Shown: positions 52,074-52,818 of the stretch, piece by piece
Layout of the letters: every line of letters begins with the position of its first letter
How positions within the stretch are numbered: the first letter of the stretch is position 1
NCBI GenBank assembly: GCA_950097225.1
Contig: CATNCE010000008.1
Coordinates: 1 to 52,818 of the forward strand
DNA: 52,818 bases
Direction of reading: 5' to 3'
Source of the DNA: an uncultured Bacilli bacterium
GTDB lineage: Bacteria > Bacillota_I > Bacilli_A > RF39 > UBA660
Notes under the pieces: generated by a model
What the model saw: only the letters and a program-made list of their open reading frames with translations
Told to the model about the DNA's origin: nothing
Database searches by the model: none
Translations under genes and position numbers: made by a program

Positions 52074-52818
52074 ATGAAAAAGAAAAGTTTGTTAATTTTA
52101 AGCATATTGTTACTTGTAATCGGTTTTGCTAGTGTAGCAACAAATTTAATAATCAATAGTGATTTAAATATAGGTTTTAATAATACATTCTTAGATGATG
52201 TTGTGTTCATAAAAGCTAAAACTGAAGGAGAAGCTTCTATAAGTGAAGATGGAAAAACAATTACATATGATGCCAAGAAAATAAGTGCAATGAATGAAGA
52301 AACAAATCTAACATTTTGGGTAAAGAATAAGAATACTCAATATGATGCCGATGTAACCATTAATTGTGGTCTAAATGATAATTCAAGTGATTTATCTGAT
52401 TTAGTAGATGTAATAATAGAACCAGATAAATTTACATTAGAATCTAACGAGGTAAAAACTGGAGAAGTAAAAGTAAAGTTAAAAAGTGTTGTAACAGAGG
52501 AAAAGTCTGGAACATTCACATGTGAGTTAGTAGCAACGCCAATCGAAAGAGAAGAAGCAGGTGTAATAACTGATACATGTATAGATGATCTAAATGGAGC
52601 TGACCCGGTAATAAGTGGAGAGTTAATACCAGTCGAGTTATCAAATAATGGCGAAGTAACATATTCAGATCAAGGAAATGATTGGTATAATTATTGTGAA
52701 CAAAAATGGGCCAATGCTGTAATACTAGTTGATAACCCAGCCAAGAATTACAATGTAGGTGACACTATCCAAGAAAGTGATATTGAATCATACTTTGTAT
52801 GGATACCAAGATATCGAT
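52074..52818 (+). CDS. Cassette gene E: FGE/C-type-lectin-like surface protein, truncated by window end
   Basis: ATG 52074 opens MKKKSLLILSILLLVIGFAS, nearly identical to A. The frame stays open for 248 codons to the window edge, so the FGE-like and variable parts lie beyond it. The Ig-like domain (DDVVFIKAKTEGEASISEDG) and start of the FGE-like domain (SYFVWIPRYR) are intact. By analogy with A-B and C-D, a type II partner gene and perhaps the missing template and reverse transcriptase may follow (inference). Confidence 0.85.
   Translation, partial: MKKKSLLILSILLLVIGFASVATNLIINSDLNIGFNNTFLDDVVFIKAKTEGEASISEDGKTITYDAKKISAMNEETNLTFWVKNKNTQYDADVTINCGLNDNSSDLSDLVDVIIEPDKFTLESNEVKTGEVKVKLKSVVTEEKSGTFTCELVATPIEREEAGVITDTCIDDLNGADPVISGELIPVELSNNGEVTYSDQGNDWYNYCEQKWANAVILVDNPAKNYNVGDTIQESDIESYFVWIPRYR

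Noticed and set aside
1..52818. A reverse transcriptase or template repeat inside the window
   Set aside because: No protein shows a YxDD-type palm motif, and the framework block GCGGCGGC occurs only in the three variable repeats themselves.
1..52818. tRNA, rRNA or CRISPR loci
   Set aside because: No T-loop-like GGTTCGAAT blocks, rRNA segments or regular spacer arrays were seen on reading both strands.

Overview
The window looks like chromosome from a very AT-rich, standard-code Firmicute. Shine-Dalgarno sites are strong, promoters often carry an extended -10 (TGnTATAAT), and most genes end in a short hairpin plus T-run. The gene set (LytR-CpsA-Psr protein, LysM amidases, PrsA-like foldase, LtaS-like sulfatase, short enolase, CmpB-type membrane protein) and the many FGE-like surface proteins suggest an uncultured gut Bacilli/Mollicutes-related lineage. 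The taxonomy is inference. TGA is used as a stop (for example at 26676-26678), so this is not the mycoplasma code.

Left accessory island (about 1-11.8 kb). A compact operon holds a zinc-ribbon protein with a restriction-endonuclease-like C-terminus (cut by the window edge), an in-frame chimera of the HsdR nuclease domain with the C-terminal half of an HsdS specificity subunit, and a large SF1 helicase. A leader with two tandem intrinsic terminators follows, then a 31-aa ORF and a large serine recombinase interrupted by one in-frame TAA. A lipoprotein and an AIPR-family abortive-infection protein complete the island, which reads as a mobile, defence-rich insertion.

Middle (about 11.8-35.4 kb). 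This part is mostly ordinary: a LysM amidase, small zinc-ribbon and HTH proteins, a CpsA-like LCP protein, a thioredoxin-like protein, a GT2 glycosyltransferase, a U32/RlhA-type protein, an ABC exporter, several polytopic membrane proteins, a HerA-like ATPase and a DUF362 protein. Items worth attention are a minus-strand gene split by a 9-nt homopolymer frameshift and two hairpin-rich intergenic regions that may encode structured RNAs.

Right part (about 35.5-52.8 kb). Five secreted or anchored proteins with an FGE/C-type-lectin-like C-terminal domain occur as repeated two-gene cassettes (A-B, C-D, E-...). Envelope and housekeeping genes lie between them: LtaS-like sulfatase, HExxH metallopeptidase, PrsA-like foldase, enolase, a LysM protein with a ruined amidase active site, a PH-domain protein and a P-type cation ATPase. 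In A, B and D the last ~150 bases are strikingly GC-richer than the genes around them. They differ mainly at codons whose third base is constant while the first two vary, as expected if AAY codons in a template were mutagenised at adenine. This is the signature of diversity-generating-retroelement (DGR) variable repeats. No reverse transcriptase or template repeat is visible in the window, so they would act in trans. The leaders of B and D are near-identical except for a poly-A tract of 9 versus 16 A lying between plausible promoter elements, which suggests length-dependent (phase-variable) expression on top of sequence diversification.
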